A stretch of DNA of 64,000 nt, from contig CALOFW010000012.1 in NCBI GenBank assembly GCA_942492715.1, positions 186,001-250,000 on the forward strand, read 5' to 3'. This document shows, one piece after another, positions 18,311 to 28,400 of this stretch. This DNA comes from Sva-07 sp942492715 (lineage in GTDB: Bacteria; Actinomycetota; Acidimicrobiia; Acidimicrobiales; Ilumatobacteraceae). The position numbers and the translations under genes were made by a program. How positions within the stretch are numbered: position 1 is the first letter of the stretch; each line of letters opens with the position of its first letter. The notes under the pieces are model-generated. The model made no database searches. It saw only the letters and a list, made by a program, of their open reading frames with translations, and was not told the origin of the DNA.

Positions 18311-21300
18311 GTGGTCTGCTGCAAGGTGCTCGGCGCGATTCGCGTCTTCGATGCCGAAGGTCAGGAGTTGGCGCTCGCCAGCAGATCGCAACGGCGACTC
18401 CTCGCGATGTTGTGCCTCGGTTCGAACACCCTGGTGCGTTCGGTGGTCCTCGAGGAGTACCTCGGGCTGTCGGCGGGTGCCCTTCGCACATCGATCAGTC
18501 GATTGCGACGGGTGATCGGGGCAGAGTGCCTCGTGACCGGTCCGGCCGGCTACGAACTCCAGGCAGACGTCGACGTCGACGAGTACGAGCGGCTGGCCAT
18601 TGCGGCCGACGTGTCGAGCGCCGAGCAGGCTCGATGCGAACTCGAGCGGGCTCGTGAGATGTGGGGTGGTCCGCCCTACGACGAGTTCGCCGACGAGCCG
18701 TGGGCGGAAGTGGAGGTGCGACGCCTCAGCGAGATGCACACCGCCGCGATGGAAGAACTGGTCGTCATCCTGCTCGACGCGGGCGAGGATGCTGCTGCGA
18801 TGGTCGAGCTCGTGCCGTTGATCAACGAGCATCCCTATCGAGATCGACCCCGGGCGCTGTTGATGCGAGCGTTGACGCAGGCCGGGCGGACGACCGAGGC
18901 GCTGCGCCACTACCAGACGTATCGGTCAGTCCTGTGCGACGACATCGGTACCGAGCCGTCGGCGGCCTTGATCGAACTCGACCGGGCGATCGCAACGGGT
19001 TCAGATCTGGGCGCTCTTCGGCGGCAGGGTCACCCCGCATGGACGCGCCACCGCAGCCCGCCAGAGGTCCCCGAGCGCGATTCGCACCTCCGCTTGCCCG
19101 CGCCGCTCAGCTCCTTCATCGGGCGCAGTCGAGAAACTGCGGAGGTCACGGCACTGCTCGGCGACCACCGGATCGTGACGCTCACCGGTGCCGGGGGCAG
19201 CGGAAAGTCGCGTCTTGCGCTGCGTGTGGCGTCGACCGCACCGGACCGACGGAGCACCGATGCATGGTGGATCGATCTCGGGGTCCTCGCGATCGACGGC
19301 GACGTGGCCGAGCAGATCGCCACCGAGATCGGTGTGGTCCCACGACTCGACGTCGTCGCCGAACTCGAGCGGCGCCTGCATGACAGGCCGACACTGATCG
19401 TGCTGGACAATGCCGAGCACGTGATCGATGCCACCGCGGAGGTCCTGGTCGCCCTTCTGACGAGGTGCCCCGGCCTTCGGGCGCTGGTCACCAGTAGGGA
19501 GCCGCTCGGCGTTCCCGGCGAGGTGGTGTGGCGGGTGCCGGCACTGGGACTCCCCGACGAAACCACCCGCATGACGCTCGACAATCTCGCGCAGCCTGAT
19601 GCACTCCGTCTCTTCCTCGCCCGAGCACGTGAGGCGAGACCCGGGATGGCGGTCGATCGACATGCCGTCGACCACATCACCTCGATCTGCCGCGAGCTCG
19701 ACGGCATGCCACTCGCGCTCGAACTGGCCGCGGCGCAACTCCGAACCCTTCCGTTGGAGGCCGTCGCGCGCTGCATCGCCGACATCACCCGCTGGAAGGG
19801 CAGTTCACGGCGCGCGCCGGTCTCCCGGCACGCCACGCTGAGAGCGTCGATCGAGTGGAGCTTCGATCTGGTCAGCCCGATCGAGCAGCAGATGTTGGTC
19901 GCGCTCGCCGTCTTCCGGTCGCCGTTCGACCCCGACGCGGCGCGGGCGGTCGCCGTTGCGATCGATGCCGCTGATGAGGCCGTCGACCTGATCCAGCGAT
20001 TGACGGATGTGGGACTCCTGCATCTCGACGACGAGAGCGGTCGCTATCGCATGCTGCACACGGTCCGGCAATTCTGTCTCGAGTACGAGCGCGCCGAAGA
20101 CCTGCGTCGACTGCTCGACGAAGCGCACGCTCGGTTCTTCGCGAACTGGTGCGCAGAAGTCGCGGCGGGTGAGCACGGGATCGAGCACCGGCCGGTCGTT
20201 CGAAGGATGCCCGACGTGGTTGCAGCGATGGCGTGGGCCAGGGCGAACGATCACCAGACCGCGTTTCGGATGTGCATCGACTTGGCGACCTTGCGTGGCG
20301 CCCTGGGCCACAGCGCGGACTTCGACGAGACCTGGCGTTGGCTGCTGGCGTTCAACGATGAGCACCGCGATCCGGTCTGGGCGGAAGCGGTGGCCGGCCT
20401 CCTGACGACCGCAGCCAGCGGGTGTTCCGACACCGCTCGCATCTCGGCGCAGCTGTCCGCCCGCCTCCCCGCCGGACCGGGGCGCGCCCGATCATGGCTG
20501 GAACGGAGCACCGCCATGGTGCCGGCTTACAGCGGTCGTCCGGCGAAGATCCAGTCGTATGCCGCCGGGCTCCTCGACCGCGGCGACGACGTCGAAGCGT
20601 CCGTCTACGTCGGGCTCGCGGCGTACATGTTGGCCCTGATGGGTCGACTCGATGAATGCGATCCACTCCTCGAGCAGCTTCGTCGCCTGACTCGCCGTCA
20701 CGACACCGGGTTCAGCGTGGACTCGGTCGGCAGCGGCTACGCGGCGGCGATGGTGGCCGAGATGATCCGTGGCGAGCTCCGGTTGGCGCGCCACCGGGGC
20801 CGGCGCCCGGCGCCCGTCGATCCCGCGTACTCCGTGACCTCGGCCGCCGCGCTCGCCCATGCCTCCCTGCTGTCGTCGGATACCGAGACGATGGAGCGAG
20901 CTCTCGAAGGGGCAACGCAGGGATCCTTCCCGTTCCTGCAGTTCCTCGCCCCGTTCACGAAGTGTTGTCGTGCCCGTCTCGACGGTGCGGTCGACGAGGC
21001 GGCGGACCATGCTGGGGAGTTCTGGGACGAGGCCGTGGCCGTGCCGGTGTGGCGCCTGTTCGCCCTTCCCCTGGTGAACTCCGCGCTGATCGGCGCCGGT
21101 CGCGTCGACGCCGCCGGCGCCGTCACCGATCGAGCGGCCGGGTTGCTCGCCGACATGGCCACGACTCCGCTTCTCACCACAGCGCTCCAGCTCGCACAGA
21201 GCCACGTGGCGCTGGCCCGCGGCTGCCTCGACCTCGCCGAGCACGAGGCGATCGCCGCACTCGAAACAGCGCGATCGCACCGGTTTCCTCTCGCCGTCGT

Positions 21301-21451
21301 GGATGCGCTCGAACTCCGCGCCGCCGTGGCGGAGAGATCTGGCGAGATGGCCGTGTCCAGGTCGCTGGCGGAGGGAGTTCGAGCCGAACGTGACCGGCTC
21401 GACTATCACTTCGTGTTGATCACGTCGTCCGGCGGCCCGACTCCCCCCTGA
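18311..21451 (+). CDS. AfsR/SARP-type regulator: BTAD domain with STAND-like ATPase and TPR region
   Basis: About 1046 aa from GTG 18311 (VVCCKVLGAIRVFDAEG), preceded by GGGGGG; the longer ATG frame from 18089 reads through the non-coding leader. Order: winged-helix DNA-binding domain (~5-90, ALRTSISRLRRVIGAECLVT), BTAD (~95-240, ending RHYQTYRSVLCDDIGTEPSA), NB-ARC-like ATPase with Walker A LTGAGGSGKSRLALRV and Walker B PTLIVLDNAEHV, then a long helical TPR-like C-terminus. Family members activate secondary-metabolite or stress genes. The target is unknown; no biosynthetic cluster adjoins. Confidence 0.85.
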   Translation: MVCCKVLGAIRVFDAEGQELALASRSQRRLLAMLCLGSNTLVRSVVLEEYLGLSAGALRTSISRLRRVIGAECLVTGPAGYELQADVDVDEYERLAIAADVSSAEQARCELERAREMWGGPPYDEFADEPWAEVEVRRLSEMHTAAMEELVVILLDAGEDAAAMVELVPLINEHPYRDRPRALLMRALTQAGRTTEALRHYQTYRSVLCDDIGTEPSAALIELDRAIATGSDLGALRRQGHPAWTRHRSPPEVPERDSHLRLPAPLSSFIGRSRETAEVTALLGDHRIVTLTGAGGSGKSRLALRVASTAPDRRSTDAWWIDLGVLAIDGDVAEQIATEIGVVPRLDVVAELERRLHDRPTLIVLDNAEHVIDATAEVLVALLTRCPGLRALVTSREPLGVPGEVVWRVPALGLPDETTRMTLDNLAQPDALRLFLARAREARPGMAVDRHAVDHITSICRELDGMPLALELAAAQLRTLPLEAVARCIADITRWKGSSRRAPVSRHATLRASIEWSFDLVSPIEQQMLVALAVFRSPFDPDAARAVAVAIDAADEAVDLIQRLTDVGLLHLDDESGRYRMLHTVRQFCLEYERAEDLRRLLDEAHARFFANWCAEVAAGEHGIEHRPVVRRMPDVVAAMAWARANDHQTAFRMCIDLATLRGALGHSADFDETWRWLLAFNDEHRDPVWAEAVAGLLTTAASGCSDTARISAQLSARLPAGPGRARSWLERSTAMVPAYSGRPAKIQSYAAGLLDRGDDVEASVYVGLAAYMLALMGRLDECDPLLEQLRRLTRRHDTGFSVDSVGSGYAAAMVAEMIRGELRLARHRGRRPAPVDPAYSVTSAAALAHASLLSSDTETMERALEGATQGSFPFLQFLAPFTKCCRARLDGAVDEAADHAGEFWDEAVAVPVWRLFALPLVNSALIGAGRVDAAGAVTDRAAGLLADMATTPLLTTALQLAQSHVALARGCLDLAEHEAIAALETARSHRFPLAVVDALELRAAVAERSGEMAVSRSLAEGVRAERDRLDYHFVLITSSGGPTPP

Positions 21452-21457
21452 TGCGGG

Positions 21458-22093
21458 TCACGGCATCCTGAAGAGCACCATTTCCTCGACGGATCCATCG
21501 ACGAACAGTCCATCGGCACCGGCTTGGGCGATCATGCCCTGGTACTCCGCATCGCTGTTCATCTTCTCTCTGGCGGTGTCGAGGTCCTCTGCGGTGTCGG
21601 AACCCGCAAACCAGTACACCTGGAACATGTTCCCGGCGGCACTGGTCGCCACCGTGCCGACTTGCCCCGTGACCTTCGTGGCGCGCTCCATCGCCGCGCA
21701 CGACCAGGCAATGGACTGTGCGAGATCCTTGCCAGCGATGGTCGCTCGTGTGACCGTGGTCATCTGCTTGGGCTCGGTGGGCTCGCCCGTCATGGCGATC
21801 ACCTCCGCCAGGTACGTCTCGGCCGGACCTGCCAGCACCCCGTCGGCCTCGGGGGACAGCGCAGCCCACGCCTCCGATCCGATCAGCTTCATCTGGGTCG
21901 CAACCATGTCGGCGAAGCCGTCTGCACGGGTGCTGAGGAGTTGCGTGCCGAACGGACGGCCGGCGAGCGCAGCCCAGGACCACCACTGCTTTCCCGTCTC
22001 GCTCGACAGGAGGTCGCGCATCTTGGTCACCATGGGTCCGAGCGCGCCGCTCTTTCCCGGTGCAGCCGTCAGCTCAGCAGATTGAATGAACAT
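21458..22093 (-). CDS. Hypothetical protein, possibly tandem dimeric alpha/beta-barrel
   Basis: 211 aa from the ATG at 22093 (MFIQSAELTAAPGKSGALGP), preceded by AGAAGGGG. The halves look related: both start with a short strand-like segment (MFIQSAELTA; TTVTRATIAG) and have helix-rich parts ending in WSWAALAG or FQVYWFAG, as in NIPSNAP/antibiotic monooxygenase-like folds. No catalytic motif or exact family recognised. It ends 6 bases from the convergent AfsR-like gene. Confidence 0.65.
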   Translation of the reverse strand: MFIQSAELTAAPGKSGALGPMVTKMRDLLSSETGKQWWSWAALAGRPFGTQLLSTRADGFADMVATQMKLIGSEAWAALSPEADGVLAGPAETYLAEVIAMTGEPTEPKQMTTVTRATIAGKDLAQSIAWSCAAMERATKVTGQVGTVATSAAGNMFQVYWFAGSDTAEDLDTAREKMNSDAEYQGMIAQAGADGLFVDGSVEEMVLFRMP

Positions 22094-22272
22094 GGTTGGT
22101 TCCCCTTCTCCCGGGGACACCCCATGCGCCCCCGTTCCACGAGTCTGACAACGGGTTGTTACTGACGCGCGTCACCTGAGGATGCAAGGCTGAGATCGAG
22201 TGCGTCCTCGAAGCGTGCGAGGCCCTCGGAATCCGTTCGTGCCGGACGGTGCTCGGTTGGCAATCTGGTCGG

Positions 22273-22851
22273 ATGGGGCGTCTTCCTGACGAAATCGTCA
22301 CCGAGCGATTGTGTCTCCGCCTGTGGTGCCCCGACGACGTCCCGGCCCTGCGAACTGCGATCGAGGAGAGCCTCGACCACCTTCGCCCATGGCTGGCGTG
22401 GGTGCCGTTCGAACCGGTCAGCGACGAAGACCGCGCCCGATTCATCGTGGCCTCGAACGAGGACTGGGAGCAGGGTGGCGATGCCGCATACGGGGTGTTT
22501 CGTGACGGCATCGTGATCGGCGGGTGTGGTCTGCATCACCGGTGGGGGCCGACCACGTTGGACCTCGGCTACTGGATCCATGTCGACCACATCGGCCAGG
22601 GCTACGCCCAGGAGTTGGCTCGGGGCCTGACCGCGGCTGCGTTCGGGGTCGAAGGCATCGATCGCGTCGAGATCCACCATGACAAGGCCAACGAGCGCAG
22701 CAGGGCGGTACCGCTGGCGTTGGGATTCGATCGCGGTCCTGAGCAACCTGACGAGGTGGGCGCACCGGCGGAGGTCGGGATCGACTGCACCTGGGCGATC
22801 AGCCGGTCCGGGTGGACCGCTCGGCATCGACGATCGCAGGCAACCGACTGA
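22273..22851 (+). CDS. GNAT-family N-acetyltransferase, RimJ/RimL type
   Basis: 192 aa. TERLCLRLWCPDDVPALRTA is the standard opening of this group; the acetyl-CoA-binding region is GYWIHVDHIGQGYAQELARG, followed by GIDRVEIHHDKANERSRAVP and LALGF. It probably acetylates an alpha-amino group of a protein or small molecule. ATG 22273 was preferred over ATG 22249, since MGRLPDEIVTERL fits family N-termini. Stands alone between intergenic stretches. Confidence 0.85.
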   Translation: MGRLPDEIVTERLCLRLWCPDDVPALRTAIEESLDHLRPWLAWVPFEPVSDEDRARFIVASNEDWEQGGDAAYGVFRDGIVIGGCGLHHRWGPTTLDLGYWIHVDHIGQGYAQELARGLTAAAFGVEGIDRVEIHHDKANERSRAVPLALGFDRGPEQPDEVGAPAEVGIDCTWAISRSGWTARHRRSQATD

Positions 22852-22983
22852 TCTCGCCAGGCGCAGCGAGTATCGGGTGCTCGAGTGTGGCCGAACGGTG
22901 GCGCTCTTCGACGAGATGACTACTCGGGCGCGGATCGCACCTAGGATCGAGAGCGCACGGGTGACGTCGAAAGGACAGATGCG

Positions 22984-23166
22984 ATGAAGGTCAAAGCCGT
23001 AGGTGTGTTGATGTTGCTGGCGCTGGTCGCCGGCTACCTCGTCGGCACCGAGTCCGGTCGCGAACAGCGTGATCGCCTGCTCGTGAAGCTCGGTCGCCAA
23101 CAGCAGGCAACCGACGAGGCGCTCGACCTCGCTGAAGCTGTGATCGAGGAAGCCCTCGACGCCTGA
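22984..23166 (+). CDS. Small single-pass membrane protein (60 aa)
   Basis: MKVKAVGVLMLLALVAGYLV makes an N-terminal membrane helix; the rest is a charged helix (REQRDRLLVKLGRQQQATDE, ALDLAEAVIEEALDA). AAAGGA precedes the ATG by 9 bases. It resembles the small YtxH-like proteins of actinobacteria, but no role can be assigned. Good ribosome site and amphipathic design make it likely real. Confidence 0.6.
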   Translation: MKVKAVGVLMLLALVAGYLVGTESGREQRDRLLVKLGRQQQATDEALDLAEAVIEEALDA

Positions 23167-23387
23167 TCCCGGCCGTTGCGGGTCGGGGCATCAATCGGGG
23201 TCTTCGGGATTCTCACCGACCTCATTGCTCCGATGTGGGCATGGGTCCCCTCCAAGCGCCGCCGATCGCAACGACCCGTCAGACGTCGATCGGGTTGGTG
23301 CCGGGGACCGGGGCTCGGTCGGACCGTGCAGTCGCCGGGGCTCGATACCCTGGGCGCCGGCGGCAGGCCTCAACCGAAGGAGCGCTC

Positions 23388-24050
23388 GTGGCATCGGACG
23401 GCAACACCGACATCACCGACATCCCCGACATCTGGGGCGAGGACGCCTCCACGGACAGCACGATCGTCGAGCAGGGCTACGACACGTTCGCGGAGACCGG
23501 CGCGTACGACGCGACATTCGACGAGTGGGGGTACGTCGGGCCGCAGACGGCCGCCGCGATCCTGAGGAACTACGTCCCCCTCGACAGCCGGATCCTCGAC
23601 GCGGCATGCGGTTCGGGGCTCACGGGGATCGCGCTCGAGCAGCTCGGCTACGAGCACCTCGAAGGCATCGACATCTCCGCCAGGCTGCTCGCGCTCGCCG
23701 AGCAGACGGGGGCGTACGAACGCGTCGAACGCGTCGACATGCAGGTCTTCCCACTCCCGTTCGAGGACGGCGAATTCGATGCCGTGAACTTCATCGGGGC
23801 GCTGACGTACTTCGAGACCAACGAGATCCTCCGGGAGCTGTGCCGCATCGTGCGCAGCGGTGGATACGTCGTGTTCTCGCAGCGCGACGACATCATGCGC
23901 GATCAGGACTATGGCGCGCAGCTCCGGGAACTGGAGCGTGACGGCCTCTGGGAGCGGACCTTCGGCACCGAGCCGATGCCGTACCTCCCTCATCATCCCG
24001 AGTACGGGAGCGAGATCAAGGTGCAGTACTTCGTCTACGAGGTGATGTGA
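23388..24050 (+). CDS. Class I SAM-dependent methyltransferase
   Basis: 220 aa from GTG 23388 with AGGAG six bases upstream. Motif I is SRILDAACGSGLTGIALEQL, motif II GIDISARLLALAEQ, later FEDGEFDAVNFIGALTYF and ILRELCRIVRSGGYVVFSQR, the typical order of Methyltransf_11/25 enzymes. Opens with an acidic tail (DGNTDITDIPDIWGEDAS). The substrate is unknown. The ATG at 23235 lies far upstream of the ribosome site and is rejected. Confidence 0.85.
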   Translation: MASDGNTDITDIPDIWGEDASTDSTIVEQGYDTFAETGAYDATFDEWGYVGPQTAAAILRNYVPLDSRILDAACGSGLTGIALEQLGYEHLEGIDISARLLALAEQTGAYERVERVDMQVFPLPFEDGEFDAVNFIGALTYFETNEILRELCRIVRSGGYVVFSQRDDIMRDQDYGAQLRELERDGLWERTFGTEPMPYLPHHPEYGSEIKVQYFVYEVM

Positions 24051-24235
24051 GCCCGAGGGCGATCAGCCGCACCTGCGGGCTCCTGTCGTCGACCGGTTCC
24101 TCGAACGGGTCGAAGCTCACATGTCGTTGGGGCGCTCGCTCCGAGGGGGGTCGGGTCCGGGGGCTGTGACATGATCGAACGGGTCGACCGACAATGTGGG
24201 CCAGCCATCGATTCGCGGGCGAACGAGGAGTGATC

Positions 24236-25114
24236 ATGACCGTTGCCGAGACCGAACGTCGTACGGGAACAGCGAGCTACGACAGCTTCGAGGTGAAGTC
24301 GTTGACGCCGCATCTGGGGGCGGAGGTCGATGGACTCGATCTCTCGCAGCCGCTCGCCGAACAGCAGCTCCGCGACCTGCACCAGGCGTTCGCCGACTGG
24401 GGCGTGCTCGTGTTCCGAGACCAACGCCTCGACCGGGAGGCGCACAAGGCGTTCGGCCGGTACTTCGGCGACCTGCACGTCCATCCGATGAATCACGCAC
24501 GTGAGACCGATCCGGAGGTGCTGATCGTCAAGACCACCAAGGACTCGCCCTACACGGCGGGCGACGCATGGCACACCGATGTCACCTGTGATGCCATCCC
24601 TCCGCTCGCGTCGGCGCTCTACATCACCGAGACCCCCGAGGTCGGCGGCGGCGACACGCTCTACGCCGACATGTACCTCGCCTACGAACTGTTGTCACCC
24701 GCGATGCAGTCGTTCCTCGAAGGTCTCACCGCCGTTCACGACGGGGGGATGCCCTACGTGGGCAGCTACGGATCGACCCCACCCGAAGGTGGCTATCCGC
24801 GTAGTGAGCATCCTGTCGTGGCCGTTCACCCGGTCACCGGCCGCAAGGTGCTGTACGTGAACAGCGGTTTCACGTCGCACATCACGGGTCTGCGGCGGTG
24901 GGAGAGTCGGGCGCTGCTCGACATGCTGTTCGAGCACATCGCCACGACGCCGCGTCTGCACTGTCGGGTCAGGTGGGAACCGAACACGCTGACGTTGTGG
25001 GACAACCGCTGCACCCAACATCACGCCGTCTGGGACTACTACCCCCACAGCCGCTACGGCGAGCGTGTCTCGGTCATCGGCGAGGACCGACCGACGGGCG
25101 TACCGCACGGTTGA
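24236..25114 (+). CDS. TauD/TfdA-family 2-oxoglutarate-dependent dioxygenase
   Basis: 292 aa from ATG 24236 (MTVAETERR), preceded by GAGGAG. Motifs: LGAEVDGLDLSQPLAEQQLR near the N-terminus, iron ligands in DAWHTDVTCDAIPP, the distal His in LTLWDNRCTQHHAVWDYYP and the 2-oxoglutarate Arg in SRYGERVSV. These enzymes hydroxylate sulfonates, herbicides or amino-acid derivatives; which one cannot be decided, and no sulfonate transporter is adjacent. Confidence 0.9.
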   Translation: MTVAETERRTGTASYDSFEVKSLTPHLGAEVDGLDLSQPLAEQQLRDLHQAFADWGVLVFRDQRLDREAHKAFGRYFGDLHVHPMNHARETDPEVLIVKTTKDSPYTAGDAWHTDVTCDAIPPLASALYITETPEVGGGDTLYADMYLAYELLSPAMQSFLEGLTAVHDGGMPYVGSYGSTPPEGGYPRSEHPVVAVHPVTGRKVLYVNSGFTSHITGLRRWESRALLDMLFEHIATTPRLHCRVRWEPNTLTLWDNRCTQHHAVWDYYPHSRYGERVSVIGEDRPTGVPHG

Positions 25115-25419
25115 TCTCGGCGCACGGTGGAAGGGCCTCGTAGAACCGGTCGCGCCACTCCCTAGGCGCTGGGCAAGGAGCAATCCAACCGGGGCTTGTT
25201 GCGTTCGGGGAGCGATCGTCGAGCGCCGGCTCGGGTTGCGGCCAAGTGATCGCCACAGCGCTGTTGCGGTGGTGATCCGTCGCTATTCGTCGAGTGGACG
25301 GTTCGCCGGTCAGCTGTCGTGGAATCGCGAAACCGCAGCCCACGCAAGGTGAAGCGGCGGAATACCGGTTCTTTACCGCAACCTAGGATGATCGGACAGT
25401 CAGAGGAGGGGGTCTCACC
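25115..25419. other. 305-base non-coding region holding a degenerate copy of the tRNA-Val downstream sequence
   Basis: At 25176-25202 AGGAGCAATCC-AA-CCGGGGCTT-GTTGCG parallels 16389-16415 AGGAGCAATCC-GC-CGGGGCTT..GTCGCG, the hairpin after tRNA-Val. The pairing left arm is lost here. A -10-like TAGGAT lies at 25384-25389 and a strong ribosome site GAGGAGGG before the next gene. Confidence 0.45.
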
Positions 25420-28400
25420 ATGGCTGTCGAGGAAACCGGTCGAGCGTTCGTCGTTCGAGGACTTGGCCCGTTGACGGTGTACTGCCAGGACGTGCCGCTC
25501 GACCTGGGTGGCCGTAGGCAGCGCGTGTTGTTGGCAGTCCTGCTGGCGCATTTGGACCGGGTCGTCCCGACCGATCGCTTGATCGACGGTCTGTGGGGGG
25601 AGGAGCCGCCCCAGACCGCCCGCAAGGCGCTCCAGATGCACGTCTCCAACCTCCGCCGGTCGCTCGGTGACGGCTTCCCGTTGAAGACGGCCCCGGGCGG
25701 CTATCTGGTCCAGTCCGCGACGATCGATTACGACGTGATTGACTTCGAGCGGCTGGTCACGTCGGCAACGGCAGTGTTGCGAGCAGACGCGGCGTACGCG
25801 AGTCGGCAGCTGTGCGCTGCCCTCGACATGTGGCATGGTCCCGCCTTCGCCGACATCGCCGACGAACCCGGGGTCCAGCCGGAGATCACTCGGCTGAACG
25901 ACATCCGACTCTCGGCGCTCGAACGCCGAATCGACGCCGACCTACGGCTCGGTCGTCACCTGGACCTGGTCAGCGAGCTCGAGACGCTCACGCTCGAGCA
26001 CCCCTACCGTGAACGGTTTCGGGAGCAGCAGATGCTGGCGCTCTATCGCTCCGGCCGTCAGACCGATGCGCTCCGCGCCTACGACCGGACCCGGGAGGTG
26101 CTCGTCGAGCAGCTGGGGATCGAGCCGTCGCCGTCGTTGCAGCAGCTTCAGTCCCAGATCCTGGCGCAGGCGTCGGATCTCGACCATCGCCCTGAATCCG
26201 ACGGCGAGCAGTTTTCGTTCCTCGCGACCGACCTCGAGGACTCCACGGGACTGTGGGAGACCGACGCCGAATCGATGCAGGAGGCGCTCGCCCGCCACGA
26301 CGCGCTGCTCGAAGAGGCGGTGGTCGCCAATGCGGGGATGGTGTTCAAGGGCACCGGCGATGGCATCTTCGCCGTGTTCTCGTGGTCGGGCGATGCGGTG
26401 CAGGCAGCCGTCGATGCGCAGCGTTCGCTCTCCGTCGAGACGTGGGGGACGTCGAGTCCACTTCGGGTCCGCATGGCGGTCGACGAGGGACCGGCCACCG
26501 CTCGTGACGGCGACTTCTTCGGACCCGCCCTCAACCGGGTGAGTCGGATCATGTCGTCCGGGCATGGTGGGCAGATCCTCGTACCGACTGCGTTGGCTGA
26601 CCGGCTCCAGCTCGACGTGCGCGAACTGGGGTCCGCCGACTACAAGGGACTCGGCCGGGTCGAGGTCGCTCAGGTCGAAGTGCCGGGTCTCGAAACGGAG
26701 TTCGCCGACCTTCGGACCGACCGGACACCCAAGGTGCACGTCCGCGAGGGGTTCGGCCGGGCGATCCGCGGCTACGAACTCCGCGAGGAACTCGGTGCCG
26801 GGGCGTACGGCATCGTGTTTCGCGCGTACCAATCATCGATCGGGCGAGAGGTCGCCATCAAGGTGATCAGGCCGGAACTGGCGAACCGGACCGAGTTCAT
26901 CAAACGATTCGAAGCCGAAGCGCAGTACGTCGCCCAACTGGAACACCCGCACATCGCGCCGCTGTACGACTACTGGCGCGACCCCGAAGGCGCCTACCTG
27001 GTGATGCAGCTGCTCCGCGGTGGGAGCCTGGCAGACGCGCTGGAACGGTCGCCATGGCGGCCGCCCGCTGCGATGCAACTCCTCGACCAGGTCGGTTCGG
27101 CGCTCGACTATGCGCACCGTCACGGCGTGATCCACCGCGACCTGAAGCCGGCGAACGTGCTGTTGGACGGCGACGGAAACGCGTTTCTCAGCGACTTCGG
27201 GATCGCCACCCATCACGTCGAGGCCCGAGGGTTCGCGATCGAGAGTTCGGTCGCGTACGTCTCGCCCGAAGAACTCGCAGGAGAGCCTGCCGGCGTAGCC
27301 GCCGACATGTACGGCCTGACGCTGCTCGCCTACGAGGTGCTGACGGGTTCGAGGCCGGCGCTCGGCGGGCAACCCGAACCCGCCGCGACGAAGCGACCCG
27401 ACCTCCCGCCGGCGATCGATCGCGTGCTCGAACGTGGCGCTCACCCCGACCCGGCCCGCCGATACCCACGGGTTGCCGAGTTCCTCCGCGATCTGCGGCT
27501 CGCCCTCGGAGCGGCGGTGGTGAGTGCGCCGCACGAGTCGCCGAGAGCGCCGGTGCGGAATCCGTTCAAGGGCTTGCGCGCCTTCCGTGAGACCGACGCC
27601 CAGGACTTCTTCGGTCGTGACGAGTTGGTGGGCGAACTCGTCGATCACGTCGACCGGTCGCGTTTCACCGCAGTGGTCGGACCATCGGGATCCGGGAAGT
27701 CGAGCGTGGTCCGCGCTGGCCTGTTGCCGGCGATCCGACGCGGTGCCCTCGAGGTTCCAGGCGCCGTGCTGATCACGGAGATGTACCCGGGGACGTATCC
27801 GTTCGAGGAGTTGGAGTCGGCGCTCGGACGGGTGGCGGTCGAACCGACCGATCACCTGCTCGACGAGCTGCTCGCCGACGACAGGGGCCTCGTACGGGCG
27901 TGCAAGCACATCCTCCCCGACGATGACAGCGAGCTCGTGCTCGTCGTCGATCAGTTCGAGGAACTGTTCTCCCTGACCGCCGACGTTGCGGCCCGCCGAC
28001 ACTTCCTGGCGAGCCTCGTCGAGGTCGTGCGTGACGAACGGAGCAGGGTCCGGGTGATCGCCACATTGCGTGCCGACTTCTTCGATCGGCCGCTCGAACA
28101 CCCGGAATTCGGCGCGGTGTTGGGCCCCAACGTGGTGTCGGTGGCGATGCCCCGCGACCACGAGTTGGCCGCGGCGATCGCCGAACCGGCGCGGTTGGCA
28201 GGCCTGGAGTTCGAGCCCGGTCTGATCACCCGGATGGTGAGTGACGTGCGCGAGGAGCCGGGCGCGCTGCCACTCCTGCAGTACGCCCTCACCGTGCTCG
28301 TCGACGGGCGGACGACCGAGGTGCTCGGAGTGACCGACTACGAGCAGATCGGTGGCACGGCGGGAGCGATGACGGCACAAGCCGAGGAGGTCTACGACAG

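Noticed and set aside
18142..18324. 60-aa minus-strand frame in the leader of the AfsR-like gene
   Set aside because: Only SPTIAEVIELIAER looks protein-like; no start, partner or continuation, so at most a remnant.
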